Shown piece after piece: positions 59,736-62,577 of a DNA stretch of 64,000 nt. The DNA lies in contig JACATO010002729.1 in assembly GCA_018389105.1 (NCBI GenBank), positions 310,001 to 374,000 of the forward strand. The letters run 5' to 3'. This DNA is from Nautilus pompilius. Its lineage: Eukaryota; Mollusca; Cephalopoda; Nautilida; Nautilidae. A program made the translations under genes and the position numbers. The first letter of the stretch is position 1; every line of letters begins with the position of its first letter. The notes beneath the pieces are model-generated. The model was not told the origin of the DNA. It did no database searches and saw nothing but the letters and a program-made list of their open reading frames with translations.

Positions 59736-62577
59736 GGAGAGAGAGAGGAGAGAGAGAATCTATTTGCATGATATTTAGCAAAGTATTTTTCTGGAAATCT
59801 GTAAAGAGAGAACAAGATATCGGGTGCCAATGTTCAAAGTGAATCAGATTATCAGTAAAGATTAGAACACTGTTAACTACAGCTAAGTTGTTAGACAAGC
59901 AATGTCAGTTTTGTTGTAATAGATATCAAGTAATGGAAGTAGGCAATATTAGTTCAGTTTAAGAATTAAAGGGCAGCTCAAAGTCAAATTAATCTATACT
60001 AACATGATAGAAGTGGCCACAGTGCCTCTCACTGTGACGTTATATAGTGAGTGTACATAATGCCTTGTAACTATTACAAAGTTTAATAAATCTAGAGATG
60101 ACCCTAATTAGAGTAAACCTAAGAGTATTTATACAAAACAGGTGGTGCCAATGATGTAACATCACAACTTTCACACCATTGATCAAAATGGTGACTGTAG
60201 CAGTAAAATAACAGTGTGAGCTGTAATTAGCTAAGTTTCAACCTAACTGTACAGAGAGAATTCTGAGAAAGCATTATACCATCAGAGTTTGTGTTTACCT
60301 CAGAGAGACCTTTCCAAACAGATCCCCTGACTTGACAACAAGCCTTATGATCCAGAGGATCTTACAGGAAGAATTCAACATGAGCTAAGCCCCATACATC
60401 AAGAACTAGCAGGCACTTTCACAGACTTCGACAATGGAGGAAGTGTAGAATTACTGTGTAAACATTTTTGTAACTACTAAAATCTAAATTTTAAATGTAC
60501 GAGGTCTGTCCAAAAAGAAACCGAACGTTTAAAAGAGCGTGCCAACTAGCCAGTGCAGTGTGCTCACAACTGTAGTGCTGTGTATCGGTGACCTTGACCT
60601 TCAGTCTAATAATAGCCGCACCACGCCACATCAGTTAGTTATTGATCTACACGTGCTAGAATGAACGTATGTCTAGTGCACTTGGCAATTTGTCGCAAGT
60701 TGAACAATGGAGGACCTTGAAAAACAACGTGTTTGTGTGAAATTCTGTTTCAAATTGAGAAAAACTTTTACCAGGGGAAGATTGTTTGAGCCGTCTGCAA
60801 TGTCACGAGTGGTGCCAGTGTTTCAAGTCGAGAAGAACATCCACGACCTTCCACAACAACAGACAACAATCGCAATGAGAAAGTGCGTGTTGTGATCCAT
60901 GGAAATCGTCACCTGACTGACCGTGAAGTTTCCGGAGAAGTAGGCATCTGTAAAAGTTCGTGCCACGTGATTTTAAAAGAAAACTTGAACATGCATCGTG
61001 TAGCCACAGAATCTGGGCCGCGTCTGCTGACAGATGAACAAAAAGAGAACCGAGTCACAGTCGGTCAGGAGCTCTTTGATTGATCGAATGCTGATGAAAG
61101 CTTTCTGAAGAGCGTCATAACAGGTGACGAAACTTGGGTGTACGAATACGATGCGGAAACAAAAAGGCGGTCGTCGCAGTGGGTTGGATCGTCGTCACCG
61201 CAACCAAAAAAAGCAGATCAAAGTCTCTCAAATGTGAAGGTGATGTTGATCGTCTTTTTTATTGGAAGGGCGTCGTTCATCATGAGTTTGTTCAACCTGG
61301 TCAGACGATCAATAAAGAGTTTTACTTGGATGTCCTGAGGCTGTTGAGAGAGGCAGTGCGAAGGAGGAGTCCTGAGTCATGGAAAAACAAAACCTGGATG
61401 CTGCACCATGACAACACACCTGCTCACGCGTCACTCCTTATCCGTGACCTTTTGGCAAAGCACGAGACGACTCTCGTCCCCCAGCCGCCCTACTCTCCGG
61501 ATTTGGACCCTGCAGACTTTTTTTTGTTCCCAAAGTTGAAATCCACCCTGAAAGGTCACTGATTTCAGACGATAGAAGAGATCGAAGAAAATTTGCTACA
61601 ATAAATGCGCACTATCCCTGAAAATGCATTCCAAAACTGGAAAAAAATGTTGGGAGCGGTGAATCAACAGTGAAGGGAACCATTTTGAAGGAGACAAGTC
61701 TGATTAAATTGTAAGTAAAGCAATAAATTTGTTTTTTTTTAAAAGTTCGGTTTCTTTTTGGACAGACCTTGTATTACCACCATTTCTAGGTTTATTAACC
61801 TTTGACATAGTAAAAGGTCTTTATGTATAACTTTGAAAAATAAATATTTAAAAAAAAAATGATTGTCCTGTACTTACTGGTTCGACCAATCCTTCCAAGC
61901 AATTCTTTAATGATGTAAAGATGTCATCATACAACACTCGACCAGAACAGAGGTCCTAGAAGTAAAGTGAATTGAATATTAATTCTATATTTAAAAAGAA
62001 TATTAAAAAAATTAAACTACATACAAAATACAAATTTGTTTTTTTTTCTGAAAAGTTACTTTAGTTATTCACAGTATATTTATAATCTAAAATACTTCTA
62101 TACAGTCTAAATTTATAACAATTTTTATGAGTTCATTCATTAAACTAACATAAATAATGTACAATTGTTATCCATCTTCAGAGGTTTTAAAAATGCTAAT
62201 GTAAAATCAAATCGTTTTAAAATGAAAGTAGGAGACAAAGACATGATTACCTACTTTTGTCAAGGTTCAGAGAAGAGGAGACCTTAGTTTGGTGAATCTT
62301 GCTTGTTGACAGTCTACAATCAGTTCTTTTATGCAGCTCAAGAAAAGTGTCTGCAACCACTTCTCTAATTAACTGAATGACTGCATCAGCAGAAACTTAC
62401 CACAGAAGCTACTGAGGGACTGAGGTCCAGTGCAAATGCAACTCTGTACTGGGTAGACATGAAGGTAACCTTAGTCCGTGGCGTGAATCGGAAAGAGTAG
62501 GTGCAGCCAGGCTCAAGAATGGCAGAATCATCCTCTGGCACTACAGAGAGAATGTCCAGCTCTTCTGATGTGTCAGG
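1658..62577 (-). CDS. SZT2: SZT2 orthologue (KICSTOR subunit), N-terminal to middle part, 26 exons placed
   Basis: Spliced minus-strand gene. SZT2 is the large scaffold of KICSTOR (with KPTN, ITFG2 and KICS2). KICSTOR holds GATOR1 at the lysosome so that mTORC1 is switched off when amino acids are scarce. The assignment rests on recalled similarity to vertebrate SZT2 in collinear order. The best landmarks are the LTDG...GLPD block and FGHVPHTELMQFIA (exon 6), the EHDLPPPKHLHTP block (exon 13), PPTSFYIIRM (exon 14), LSRYLHHQRWIW (exon 15), and PSCPEYYYYCPEYG (exon 23). Exons total about 5.0 kb, roughly 1,660 codons, against about 3,400 residues in the human protein. Phases match at all 25 junctions and introns are GT-AG. 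The true N-terminus and the C-terminal half are outside the window or not found. No promoter or polyA signal was assigned. Confidence 0.93.
2707..2979 (-). CDS. SZT2: SZT2 exon 25
   Basis: Phase 1 in, 1 out; acceptor ttatctcag, donor GTATGT. An acidic start (DKEVTGDETDA) and SDSDPGSLGDSDNEV are followed by LFPLFINFTCTI and VGTIPTCVG. The vertebrate has LPPLFLHLTCSV and VCSLPTCLGQ. Confidence 0.93.
3218..3275 (-). CDS. SZT2: SZT2 exon 24, 58-bp exon
   Basis: Phase 0 in, 1 out; acceptor ttttccccag, donor GTGAGA. It encodes a low-complexity Thr/Glu/Gly-rich linker (GETGTGEASELTETPN). It shows no residue-level similarity that I can claim. It is accepted because both splice sites are good and it supplies exactly the phase change needed between exons 23 and 25. 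Confidence 0.72.
3928..4165 (-). CDS. SZT2: SZT2 exon 23
   Basis: Phase 2 in, 0 out; acceptor ttctcttag, donor GTGAGT. It contains YVQGLHQLIQRKFDDLLKMW, then PVPSCPEYYYYCPEYGSD. The vertebrate protein has ALHSVIQEKFLEISRLHF and VPSNPHYFFYCPP. The open frame runs past the donor, but the GTGAGT and the phase of the next exon set the end. Confidence 0.94.
4347..4608 (-). CDS. SZT2: SZT2 exon 22
   Basis: Phase 1 in, 2 out; acceptor tttctag, donor GTAGTA. It encodes GIFKNLIENN, then DFDAAINDVCIESLPLELD, ITSFLHAACGH. The vertebrate has GLFRSLQQ...[27 protein letters not shown]. The donor is weaker than most but the phase fits exon 23. Confidence 0.93.
5106..6134 (-). CDS. SZT2: SZT2 exon 21, large 1,029-bp exon
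   Basis: Phase 1 in, 1 out; acceptor ttttccag, donor GTATGG. It encodes about 343 residues. Conserved islands are NNILFGILMENL (near residue 20), WRCYVKAVRATHLFLTFVP (middle) and IPIYVYDCSL (later). The vertebrate protein has WRCYARLVNPQHVFLTFLP and CPVYIYSCSL at those points. The islands are separated by long acidic and serine-rich, probably disordered, linkers. An internal ATG in this exon is not a start: the reading frame continues upstream to a good acceptor and into exon 20. Confidence 0.96.
6135..7389. other. SZT2 intron 20, with a TTAA-type MITE
   Basis: Noncoding. It holds MITE copy A (6563-6833) and short purine stretches near 7015-7035. Nothing else is recognised. Confidence 0.6.
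6563..6833. mobile_element. TTAA-flanked MITE, family 1, copy A
   Basis: About 270 bp related to copies B (8736-8957) and C (about 46200-46598). Shared blocks are TTTAAATCTGTATTACTCA, then TTTGCATTA and CTGACTAAAT. The right flank is TTAA. The left flank is decayed to CTAA. No coding capacity. piggyBac-like by its target site only. Confidence 0.65.
7390..7523 (-). CDS. SZT2: SZT2 exon 20
   Basis: Phase 2 in, 1 out; acceptor tttgcag, donor GTAAGT. It encodes IQLIPFPYDLLSLLPRCQQ followed by AEMLFSAFI. The vertebrate protein has [26 protein letters not shown]. Confidence 0.94.
8116..8147 (-). other. Candidate cryptic or poison exon in SZT2 intron 19
   Basis: A 32-bp segment flanked by a good acceptor (tttatttacag) and a GTAAGT donor on the coding strand. 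It can be read on from exon 19. Because 32 is not a multiple of 3, inclusion would shift exon 20 and hit a TGA about 30 bases into it. Exon 19 to exon 20 joins in frame without it. It may be a chance match. Confidence 0.35.
8736..8957. mobile_element. TTAA-flanked MITE, family 1, copy B (best preserved ends)
   Basis: A 222-bp element between TTAA at 8732-8735 and TTAA at 8958-8961. It begins CCCTCTGTATTCCAC. Its reverse-complemented end begins CTCTCTGTACACCAC, giving terminal inverted repeats of about 15 bp. TTAA duplication plus CCCT-type termini is the piggyBac pattern. It is non-autonomous. Confidence 0.75.
9223..9347 (-). CDS. SZT2: SZT2 exon 19
   Basis: Phase 0 in, 2 out; acceptor ttcttttag, donor GTACAA. 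It reads HPVDYECISCLTTFEHLIYL followed by CQNAAAV. The vertebrate equivalent is [22 protein letters not shown]. The acceptor was chosen before TTTCATCCAG because it restores phase 0. The internal CAG would break the frame. Confidence 0.93.
9739..9814. mobile_element. Palindromic 70-bp MITE, copy 1
   Basis: It opens AGAGAAAATTCAAATAAACC, has a TAGCATCACTGTAATAGCAT centre and closes TTCATTTGTACATTCCT. The ends are imperfect inverted repeats of each other. Compare 19329-19405, 22386-22452, 23154-23223, 24802-24876 and 46736-46806. Confidence 0.6.
10734..11475. repeat. Left inverted-repeat arm of the DFAENY transposon
   Basis: Reverse complement of about 14620-15420. It lacks a 48-bp piece present in the right arm near 15245-15295. 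Open frames inside the arms (for example LRKMFFQIAKLGICNPKEL) occur in both copies in mirror orientation, because the arms are copies of each other. I do not take them as genes. Confidence 0.85.
11612..12903 (-). mobile_element. Mariner-family transposon nested in the DFAENY element
   Basis: A 1.29-kb element flanked by TA on both sides. Ends are CAAGGTCTGTCGAAAAAGTA on the left and, reverse-complemented, CGAGGTCTGTTGAAAAAGTA on the right. Its position inside the larger transposon shows that it inserted later. Confidence 0.9.
11682..12723 (-). pseudogene. Mariner transposase, broken by frameshifts
   Basis: The N-terminal part (12316-12723) has the helix-turn-helix region FHQKLGDTQAETICKIQQAF and LTVREIGGEVGISKDSVHAF. 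The first catalytic block TGDEMWVYGYDPETKA is readable around 12195-12260. The C-terminal part (11682-12119) has YSPDMVPSDFWLFPKM, the third acidic position of a DD34D triad. The second, HDN-type, block lies out of frame between them. At least two frame changes make it non-functional. Confidence 0.85.
12979..14240 (-). pseudogene. DFAENY-type transposase-like protein, frameshifted
   Basis: Coding traces on the minus strand in order: TVILLLDFAENYNFIIKDAV, then HHWNNAQATLHLFAVYV, VISDELKHDTNAVHTF, IVYFCDGATSQYKNYKN (13570-14055), then a frame change to CDGIGSTVKRLADRASLQA (13371-13610), then another frame with FLQRSDENRDVQVKFM (12979-13245). I recall repetitive proteins with this order in cnidarian, arthropod and mollusc genomes, without a firm function. 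The spaced acidic residues (LLDFAE, FCDGA, CDGIG) after hydrophobic strands suggest an RNase H-like nuclease core. That is inference. Frameshifts and stops make this copy inactive. Confidence 0.72.
14620..15420. repeat. Right inverted-repeat arm of the DFAENY transposon
   Basis: Mirror of the left arm. It includes a run of G at about 15363-15371 near the tip where the left arm has a shorter C-rich stretch. The terminal bases GGAATGACC end at 15420. Confidence 0.85.
15421..19328. other. Intronic sequence, nothing recognised
   Basis: About 3.9 kb of AT-rich sequence with short homopolymers and a small AT repeat near 16160-16176. No ORF with family similarity, no inverted-repeat pair and no SINE tail stands out by eye. 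Confidence 0.5.
19329..19405. mobile_element. Palindromic 70-bp MITE, copy 2
   Basis: It opens AGGAACCTTCAGATGAACCC and closes CGTTTGAACAACCCT. The inner CGGCAATATTATTTTCGGCC resembles the other copies. It lies 14 bp from a pogo-like element. Confidence 0.65.
19420..20042. mobile_element. Pogo/Tigger-like non-autonomous element
   Basis: A 623-bp element between TA dinucleotides (19418-19419 and 20043-20044). It begins CAGTCGACCCCCTCCCCCCG and ends in a run of about 20 G followed by CAACTG. Inner TIR parts share ATTCGCGG and CGTGG-type motifs, with GGTTATTCGCGGAATTTT on the left and GTGGTTTTTCACTCTTCGCG on the right. CAGT...ACTG termini with TA target sites fit pogo/Tigger. No transposase remains. 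Confidence 0.75.
20965..21150. mobile_element. TTAA-flanked MITE, family 2
   Basis: A 186-bp element between TTAA (20961-20964) and TTAA (21151-21154). It begins CCCTTTGGAGACAAAC. Its reverse-complemented end begins CCCTCTGGAGATGACAGG. piggyBac-like by target site and CCCT ends, with different termini from family 1. Confidence 0.75.
22386..22452. mobile_element. Palindromic 70-bp MITE, copy 3
   Basis: It opens AGGGACAATCAGATGAAACC. The reverse-complemented end is AGGGACATTCAAACTGAAAC. It is 67 bp long, with GTTATGGCAAT in the centre. Confidence 0.7.
23154..23223. mobile_element. Palindromic 70-bp MITE, copy 4
   Basis: It opens AGGAGCTTTCAACTGGAACC. The centre is CACTACAGTGATGCTATTTC. The reverse-complemented end is AGAGACATGGAATCTGG. 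This copy is more diverged. Confidence 0.6.
23500..23720 (+). repeat. Degenerate SINE tail, Deu-like
   Basis: It contains CCATATCAGGAGGGAAATAG, GAGCCAGTCCAGACCAGACC and a trailing CTCAACC-like stretch shared in order with 37200-37340 and 35060-35223. The similarity is approximate. It has no clean ends. Confidence 0.45.
24802..24876. mobile_element. Palindromic 70-bp MITE, copy 5
   Basis: It opens AGGACCATTCAAATGGAAAC. The reverse-complemented end is AGGACATTCAACTGAAACTC. This is the clearest palindrome of the family, 75 bp long. Confidence 0.75.
24877..30790. other. Intronic sequence, no gene seen
   Basis: AT-rich with homopolymer runs (A at 25736-25750, T at 30312-30330, A at 28350-28363) and short tetranucleotide runs (GCCT near 29288, GACT near 29626). 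Short inverted copies of AAAAGGTTTGGT lie near 29263 and 29498, but I could not define an element. Open frames such as 26043-26360 show no family similarity. Confidence 0.5.
30791..30900 (+). repeat. Degenerate Deu-like SINE tail
   Basis: It contains AACCATGTGCCAGGGAGTTC, then AAGATTCGAACTTGGGGCCC. The 'gattcgaact-gggccct' block is the common 3' portion of this SINE type. The sequence upstream (30580-30790) may belong to the same insertion. Confidence 0.5.
35060..35223 (+). repeat. Degenerate Deu-like SINE
   Basis: It contains CAGTGGAAGAAACC, CTGGAAGAAATCCACATGGG, AGCCATGTCAAGGAGG, ATTCAGACTTGGGCCC and CTAACCACTGATCCACCAG. The order GTGG-AGGAAACC, GGAGAAAACCCAC, ATTCGAACNNGGGCC, CTAACCACTG is that of the Deu domain of DeuSINEs. 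Confidence 0.6.
37200..37340 (+). repeat. Degenerate Deu-like SINE
   Basis: It contains TTAGATGTGGGAGAAAACCC, then ATTCAAACTCAGGCCCTCAA. It has the same motif order as the 35060, 51355 and 55520 copies. Confidence 0.6.
38066..38539. mobile_element. Tigger7-like (pogo) non-autonomous element
   Basis: A 474-bp element between TA sites (38064-38065 and 38540-38541). Left end GAGAATCCCTTATCC. Right end, reverse-complemented, GGGAATCCCTTATCC. Inside, TGTTTCGGATTTTGGAAT and GCAATATTTTAAAGTCATTT followed by TTGTGCATGAAA recall vertebrate Tigger7-type repeats. That comparison is from memory and needs an alignment. Confidence 0.65.
39268..39430 (-). CDS. SZT2: SZT2 exon 18
   Basis: Phase 2 in, 0 out; acceptor ctgtccacag, donor GTGAGT. 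It reads VSEEDLDELEATE, then ELQIVTECWVEPQHG, HFDGLTCKEIASA. The vertebrate equivalent has LNLVTEVWVEPQYG followed by DLTYSEI. Its donor opens the 29.9-kb intron. Confidence 0.95.
40075..40900 (+). mobile_element. Tc1-like transposon relic, copy 1
   Basis: Heavily decayed plus-strand transposase traces collinear with 52370-53010. Examples are GAGATTCTCTTGCTGACATT, CACTCTTCTCTTCTGAGTCC (from the LFTDESRF block) and CATAATGGCATGACGACAAA (from the GKTELAF block). It has no open frame and no clear ends. Confidence 0.55.
41564..42106. other. SZT2 intron 17, no feature
   Basis: An open frame of 137 codons (41564-41977, plus strand) is cysteine-rich but has no similarity I can name. It lies inside the intron and is treated as chance. 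Confidence 0.5.
42107..42135 (-). CDS. SZT2: SZT2 exon 17, 29-bp microexon
   Basis: Phase 0 in, 2 out; acceptor ttgcttcag, donor GTGAGA. It adds TVCSDDDDYG. The acidic run corresponds to the STDDDND stretch of the vertebrate protein. It is the only piece I found that bridges exon 16 (ending phase 0) and exon 18 (needing two leading bases). The support is frame plus similarity over few residues, so it is less certain than its neighbours. Confidence 0.75.
42407..42485 (-). CDS. SZT2: SZT2 exon 16 (26 codons)
   Basis: Phase 2 in, 0 out; acceptor cttttcag, donor GTATAA. It encodes IRLQEGFHFAMTNNGIVNMV, matching the vertebrate [20 protein letters not shown]. The vertebrate protein then has about 30 more residues that I could not place confidently before the next acidic block. 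Confidence 0.92.
42667..42735. repeat. (TAA)n microsatellite
   Basis: About 69 bp of TAA/ATA trinucleotide repeat with a few interruptions, in SZT2 intron 15. Confidence 0.95.
42958..43182 (-). CDS. SZT2: SZT2 exon 15
   Basis: Phase 2 in, 2 out; acceptor ggttcttag, donor GTGAGT. It begins RYERVPKDL (vertebrate RYEKLPLDY). It ends with LSRYLHHQRWIW and a segment leading to ILSTLSK (vertebrate LSRYLYHQRWLW and LLSVL). Confidence 0.96.
43358..43714. mobile_element. Tc1-like non-autonomous element
   Basis: A 357-bp element between TA sites (43356-43357 and 43715-43716). Left end TGCTGGCAGCCAAAAGTATT. Right end, reverse-complemented, CAGTGGTGGCCACAACTATT. These are Tc1-type termini. It has no coding capacity. 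Confidence 0.7.
44083..44409 (-). CDS. SZT2: SZT2 exon 14
   Basis: Phase 2 in, 2 out; acceptor tttctttcag, donor GTAACA. It starts DPDKPPTSFYIIRMTSKPPC and continues MVLHLAFLGGTPG and LKLRFPQH. A basic Lys/Arg-rich linker follows, as in vertebrates. It ends CCVVLAKPVEKILI, matching the vertebrate CLVVLHKPLDKLLIR. A mariner sits only about 70 bp upstream of its acceptor. Confidence 0.97.
44480..45754 (+). mobile_element. Mariner, sister copy 1
   Basis: A 1,275-bp element flanked by TA (44478-44479 and 45755-45756). Left end CGAGGTCTGTCCAAAAATAA. Right end, reverse-complemented, TGAGGTCTGTCCAAAAAGAA. It lies in SZT2 intron 13, just upstream of exon 14, and is closely related to 60500-61771. 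Confidence 0.93.
44660..45720 (+). pseudogene. Mariner transposase with premature stops, sister copy 1
   Basis: It starts MKDLEEQRVCVKFCLKLGKT. It has a paired-type DNA-binding region (LTVREVSGEVGICKSSCHMI), GDETWVYGYDAETK (first catalytic D), HHDNSPAHASLLIRDLLAKH (second) and YSPHLAPMDFF (third). TGA stops follow ...LFD at 45089-45091 and sit in the later FQTIEE region, both shared with the 60500 copy. Private lesions include W to stop at the DWKG block, W to stop before MLHHD and a CAGT repeat expansion at 45058-45078. Confidence 0.9.
46200..46598. mobile_element. TTAA-type MITE, family 1, copy C, interrupted
   Basis: It shares TCAAATCTGTATT, TTTGTAATGACAAAT, CCACGTTTTGCATTAC, CTAAGCTGGGGTG and GGTATAAGTAA with copies A and B. 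The right end GGG is followed by TTAA (46599-46602). It carries a CA repeat (about 46283-46302) and a 101-bp insertion. The left end is unclear. Confidence 0.65.
46317..46417 (-). repeat. tRNA-like SINE fragment nested in MITE copy C
   Basis: About 101 bp absent from MITE copies A and B, bracketed by TTAAT at 46312-46316 and 46418-46422. On the minus strand it reads CCCCGTGAGGCATTGTGTTG, later GATGGTGGGTCAGATCGAAT and CCC. This resembles a tRNA-derived head with a degenerate B box (ATCGAATCCC). It is a pseudo-tRNA, not a functional tRNA. Confidence 0.5.
46736..46806. mobile_element. Palindromic 70-bp MITE, copy 6
   Basis: It opens AGAGACGTTCAAATCAAACC. The centre is GGCATTGTTGTGATACC. It closes TTTTTACAACCCT. 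Confidence 0.6.
47328..49074 (-). mobile_element. TIR transposon with YPCFLCLWDSRA protein, unclassified
   Basis: A 1.75-kb element. Left end CACTGGTCAACACAA. Right end, reverse-complemented, CACTGGTCAACAAAT. TAA flanks both sides, a possible 3-bp target duplication. It encodes one conserved protein on the minus strand. It lies in SZT2 intron 13, close to exon 13. I do not recognise a named superfamily. A TAA duplication would be compatible with Harbinger-like insertion, but the protein does not look like one. Confidence 0.8.
47800..48725 (-). pseudogene. YPCFLCLWDSRA transposon protein, probably frameshifted
   Basis: Order on the minus strand: SSKASLKVVLLHNGNKFAPV and WLICVDLKMVNFLL (48339-48725), then YTKYPCFLCLWDSRARIQHW, IIFPPLHIKLGLMKQFVKAL, FPGLSIEKAKGGIFDGPQIR and NYKQLVRKMLTAYEKLGANV (48007-48564). 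After a break comes MEERYQGKWDEHMMADYCWN (47730-47927). I recall multi-copy proteins with this order in arthropod and cnidarian genomes. The spaced D (VDLK) and E (MEERYQG) residues suggest a nuclease fold, by inference. The CxxC in PCFLC and the trailing conserved His residues could bind zinc. At least two frame breaks are present. Confidence 0.75.
49154..49357 (-). CDS. SZT2: SZT2 exon 13
   Basis: Phase 2 in, 2 out; acceptor ttgcag, donor GTGAGT. It contains KWMHTHRIGILMEHD, then PKHLHTPNTSGRF, TVQCR and FVLMENHSYIKLV. These are close matches to the vertebrate RWLHMHRLVLILEHD...PKHLHTP...VEGYSYVKL run, making it one of the best-conserved exons in the window. Confidence 0.97.
49858..49923 (-). 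CDS. SZT2: SZT2 exon 12 (22 codons)
   Basis: Phase 2 in, 2 out; acceptor tttttcag, donor GTGAGT. It encodes FASFWNPVARLDINIW. The vertebrate equivalent is FAAYWKPVLSMDANSW, including the tryptophan split across the exon junction. Confidence 0.9.
50554..50694 (-). CDS. SZT2: SZT2 exon 11
   Basis: Phase 2 in, 2 out; acceptor tttttcag, donor GTGAGT. The junction makes LQS, followed by QTDQLLVHLHSF and later NGVPLF, as in vertebrate SZT2 (QTDQML, then SGVPLF). The second half, SFTLEPQLQQ, is less conserved. Confidence 0.92.
50695..51935. other. SZT2 intron 10, with a SINE
   Basis: Noncoding AT-rich sequence that includes a Deu-like SINE at about 51355-51475. Open frames here are not supported. 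Confidence 0.6.
51355..51475 (+). repeat. Degenerate Deu-like SINE
   Basis: It contains TTAGATGTGGGAGAAACTCG, GCCAAACCGAGCTGGATTCA and AACTCGGGCCTCCAACC. Same motif order as 37200-37340 and 55520-55710. Confidence 0.6.
51936..52070 (-). CDS. SZT2: SZT2 exon 10
   Basis: Phase 2 in, 2 out; acceptor tttttcag, donor GTGAGA. It encodes IEITIEGSYEFLHEVTC, then FRTVHVKKYWQSLQ, matching the vertebrate EGGYDILHDVSC and RFWNTLQS regions. Confidence 0.93.
52370..53010 (+). mobile_element. Tc1-like transposon relic, copy 2
   Basis: Plus-strand traces of a Tc1-type transposase. GTGTACTCTTCACTGATAAG gives VLFTDKS (from VLFTDES). GGTTGGAGTGTCATGGTATG gives GWSVMV. AATGGAAAGACAGAATTAGC gives NGKTELA, followed by FLER and LN. 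Frames are broken. It lies in SZT2 intron 9. Confidence 0.65.
53686..53782 (-). CDS. SZT2: SZT2 exon 9
   Basis: Phase 1 in, 2 out; acceptor tttgacag, donor GTAAGT. It encodes IEVRLLLPW, then RIEYLAVAAWPL. This matches the vertebrate LVLLWKH...RIEYVAMAPWPL stretch. The exon is too short to be noticed as an ORF. Confidence 0.93.
53897..54051 (-). CDS. SZT2: SZT2 exon 8
   Basis: Phase 2 in, 1 out; acceptor tttggcag, donor GTATGC. It includes MRKKHKESNL and then LRLREGYTIKEVVLTKG. The vertebrate protein has RRKKH and VRLREGYSVREVTLAKG at the same place. Confidence 0.95.
54199..54344 (-). CDS. SZT2: SZT2 exon 7
   Basis: Phase 0 in, 2 out; acceptor ttttag, donor GTGAGT. It contains LNIYHRAFFLWSF, equivalent to the vertebrate VYHRAFLLYSF block. 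A weakly conserved cysteine-containing stretch follows. The split AG is completed by G from exon 8, giving an arginine codon. Confidence 0.92.
54345..57057. other. SZT2 intron 6, with a SINE
   Basis: About 2.7 kb, noncoding. It contains the SINE at 55520-55710, A-rich runs near 55837-55852 and a short AT repeat near 56925-56938. The 125-codon frame at 55088-55465 shows no recognisable family. Confidence 0.6.
55520..55710 (+). repeat. Deu-like SINE, most complete copy
   Basis: It contains TTCAGATGTGGGAGGAAACT, CAGGAGAAAACCTACATAAT, AATCCATGCCAGGGAGATAG, GGAACTGAACACTCAAGCAC and AGTAGACTAAGCAACAGATC. The GTGGGAGGAAAC...GGAGAAAACC start is typical of the Deu domain as I know it from vertebrate and other DeuSINEs. 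Confidence 0.65.
57058..57278 (-). CDS. SZT2: SZT2 exon 6, VWA-like domain core
   Basis: Phase 1 in, 0 out; acceptor tactcag, donor GTGAGT. This is one of the most diagnostic exons. It reads IAVLTDGMVGLPDANMFETL, then ACSFLHIG, then CNLSFGHVPHTELMQFIA and ATFGAYF. The LTDG turn after a hydrophobic strand is typical of VWA-like folds. The whole block matches vertebrate SZT2 with few gaps. Confidence 0.97.
57622..57790 (-). CDS. SZT2: SZT2 exon 5
   Basis: Phase 0 in, 1 out; donor GTAAATG. An acidic, poorly conserved linker (GSQFDEDGEFSD) is followed by the well-conserved YGILALQLLQENTSAG. The last G is completed by GT from the next exon. This is the entry into the von Willebrand A-like fold of SZT2. 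Confidence 0.93.
58525..58659 (-). CDS. SZT2: SZT2 exon 4 (45 codons)
   Basis: Phase 0 to 0, acceptor ctcaacag, donor GTAAGT. It starts VLAQGVHVTCENVKDFL and continues as a mostly helical, charged stretch (KRLEEFENSLAQNF). The vertebrate counterpart begins with a similar VLVQG motif and continues as a helix. Confidence 0.9.
59123..59215 (-). CDS. SZT2: SZT2 exon 3 (31 codons)
   Basis: Phase 0 to 0, acceptor gttgcag, donor GTAAGT. It encodes FSLPGSPVMISPHVYVTV followed by VAYTPLITC. The vertebrate protein has the same pattern: a PGS turn, then a strand ending YVT. The longer ORF that overlaps here is in a different, wrong frame. Confidence 0.9.
59216..60499. other. SZT2 intron 2, left part
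   Basis: Noncoding. Its main feature is a long GA-rich microsatellite (59672-59758). A short direct motif near 59050-59112 (TAGCATCGCTGTAATGG) may be a remnant of the palindromic MITE but is too weak to list. It overlaps exon 3's donor side. Confidence 0.55.
59672..59758. repeat. (GA)n microsatellite
   Basis: About 87 bp of GA repeat with GG interruptions every 10-20 bp. The open frames predicted on the other strand (LSLSLS...) are only the repeat translated. Smaller GA runs are at 22489-22505 and 24589-24609. Confidence 0.95.
60500..61771 (+). mobile_element. Mariner, sister copy 2
   Basis: A 1,272-bp element flanked by TA (60498-60499 and 61772-61773). Left end CGAGGTCTGTCCAAAAAGAA. Right end, reverse-complemented, CAAGGTCTGTCCAAAAAGAA. 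It lies in SZT2 intron 2 in the orientation opposite to the gene. Confidence 0.93.
60707..61676 (+). pseudogene. Mariner transposase with premature stops, sister copy 2
   Basis: It starts MEDLEKQRVCVKFCFKLRKT. Relative to copy 1 it has lost short segments in the DNA-binding region near 60769 and 60845. It has EVSGEVGICKSSCHVILKE, GDETWVYEYDAETKR, HHDNTPAHASLLIRDLLAKH and YSPDLDPADFFLFPKL, so all three catalytic acidic positions are readable. TGA stops at 61081-61083 and just after LKGH near 61560 are shared with copy 1. Inactive. Confidence 0.9.
61878..61955 (-). CDS. SZT2: SZT2 exon 2 (26 codons)
   Basis: Phase 0 to 0, acceptor cttctag, donor GTAAGT. It reads VLYDDIFTSLKNCLEGL, matching the vertebrate segment that follows the ALDLSP block. 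The exon is too short to stand out as an ORF. It was found from the splice sites and the expected protein. A mariner (60500-61771) ends about 100 bp downstream of its donor. Confidence 0.9.
62401..62577 (-). CDS. SZT2: SZT2 exon 1 of those seen (59 codons)
   Basis: Phase 0 to phase 0. The acceptor ends ttcacag and the donor is GTAAGT. It contains LDILSVVPEDD, then TKVTF, QYR and ALDLSP, matching the vertebrate N-terminal segment just after the start. A pyrimidine-rich stretch precedes the acceptor. No start codon is assigned here because the vertebrate protein has several dozen residues upstream, so at least one earlier exon is expected. Confidence 0.93.

Noticed and set aside
59584..59898. 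Serine/leucine repeat protein (LSLSLS)
   Set aside because: It is a translation of the GA microsatellite.
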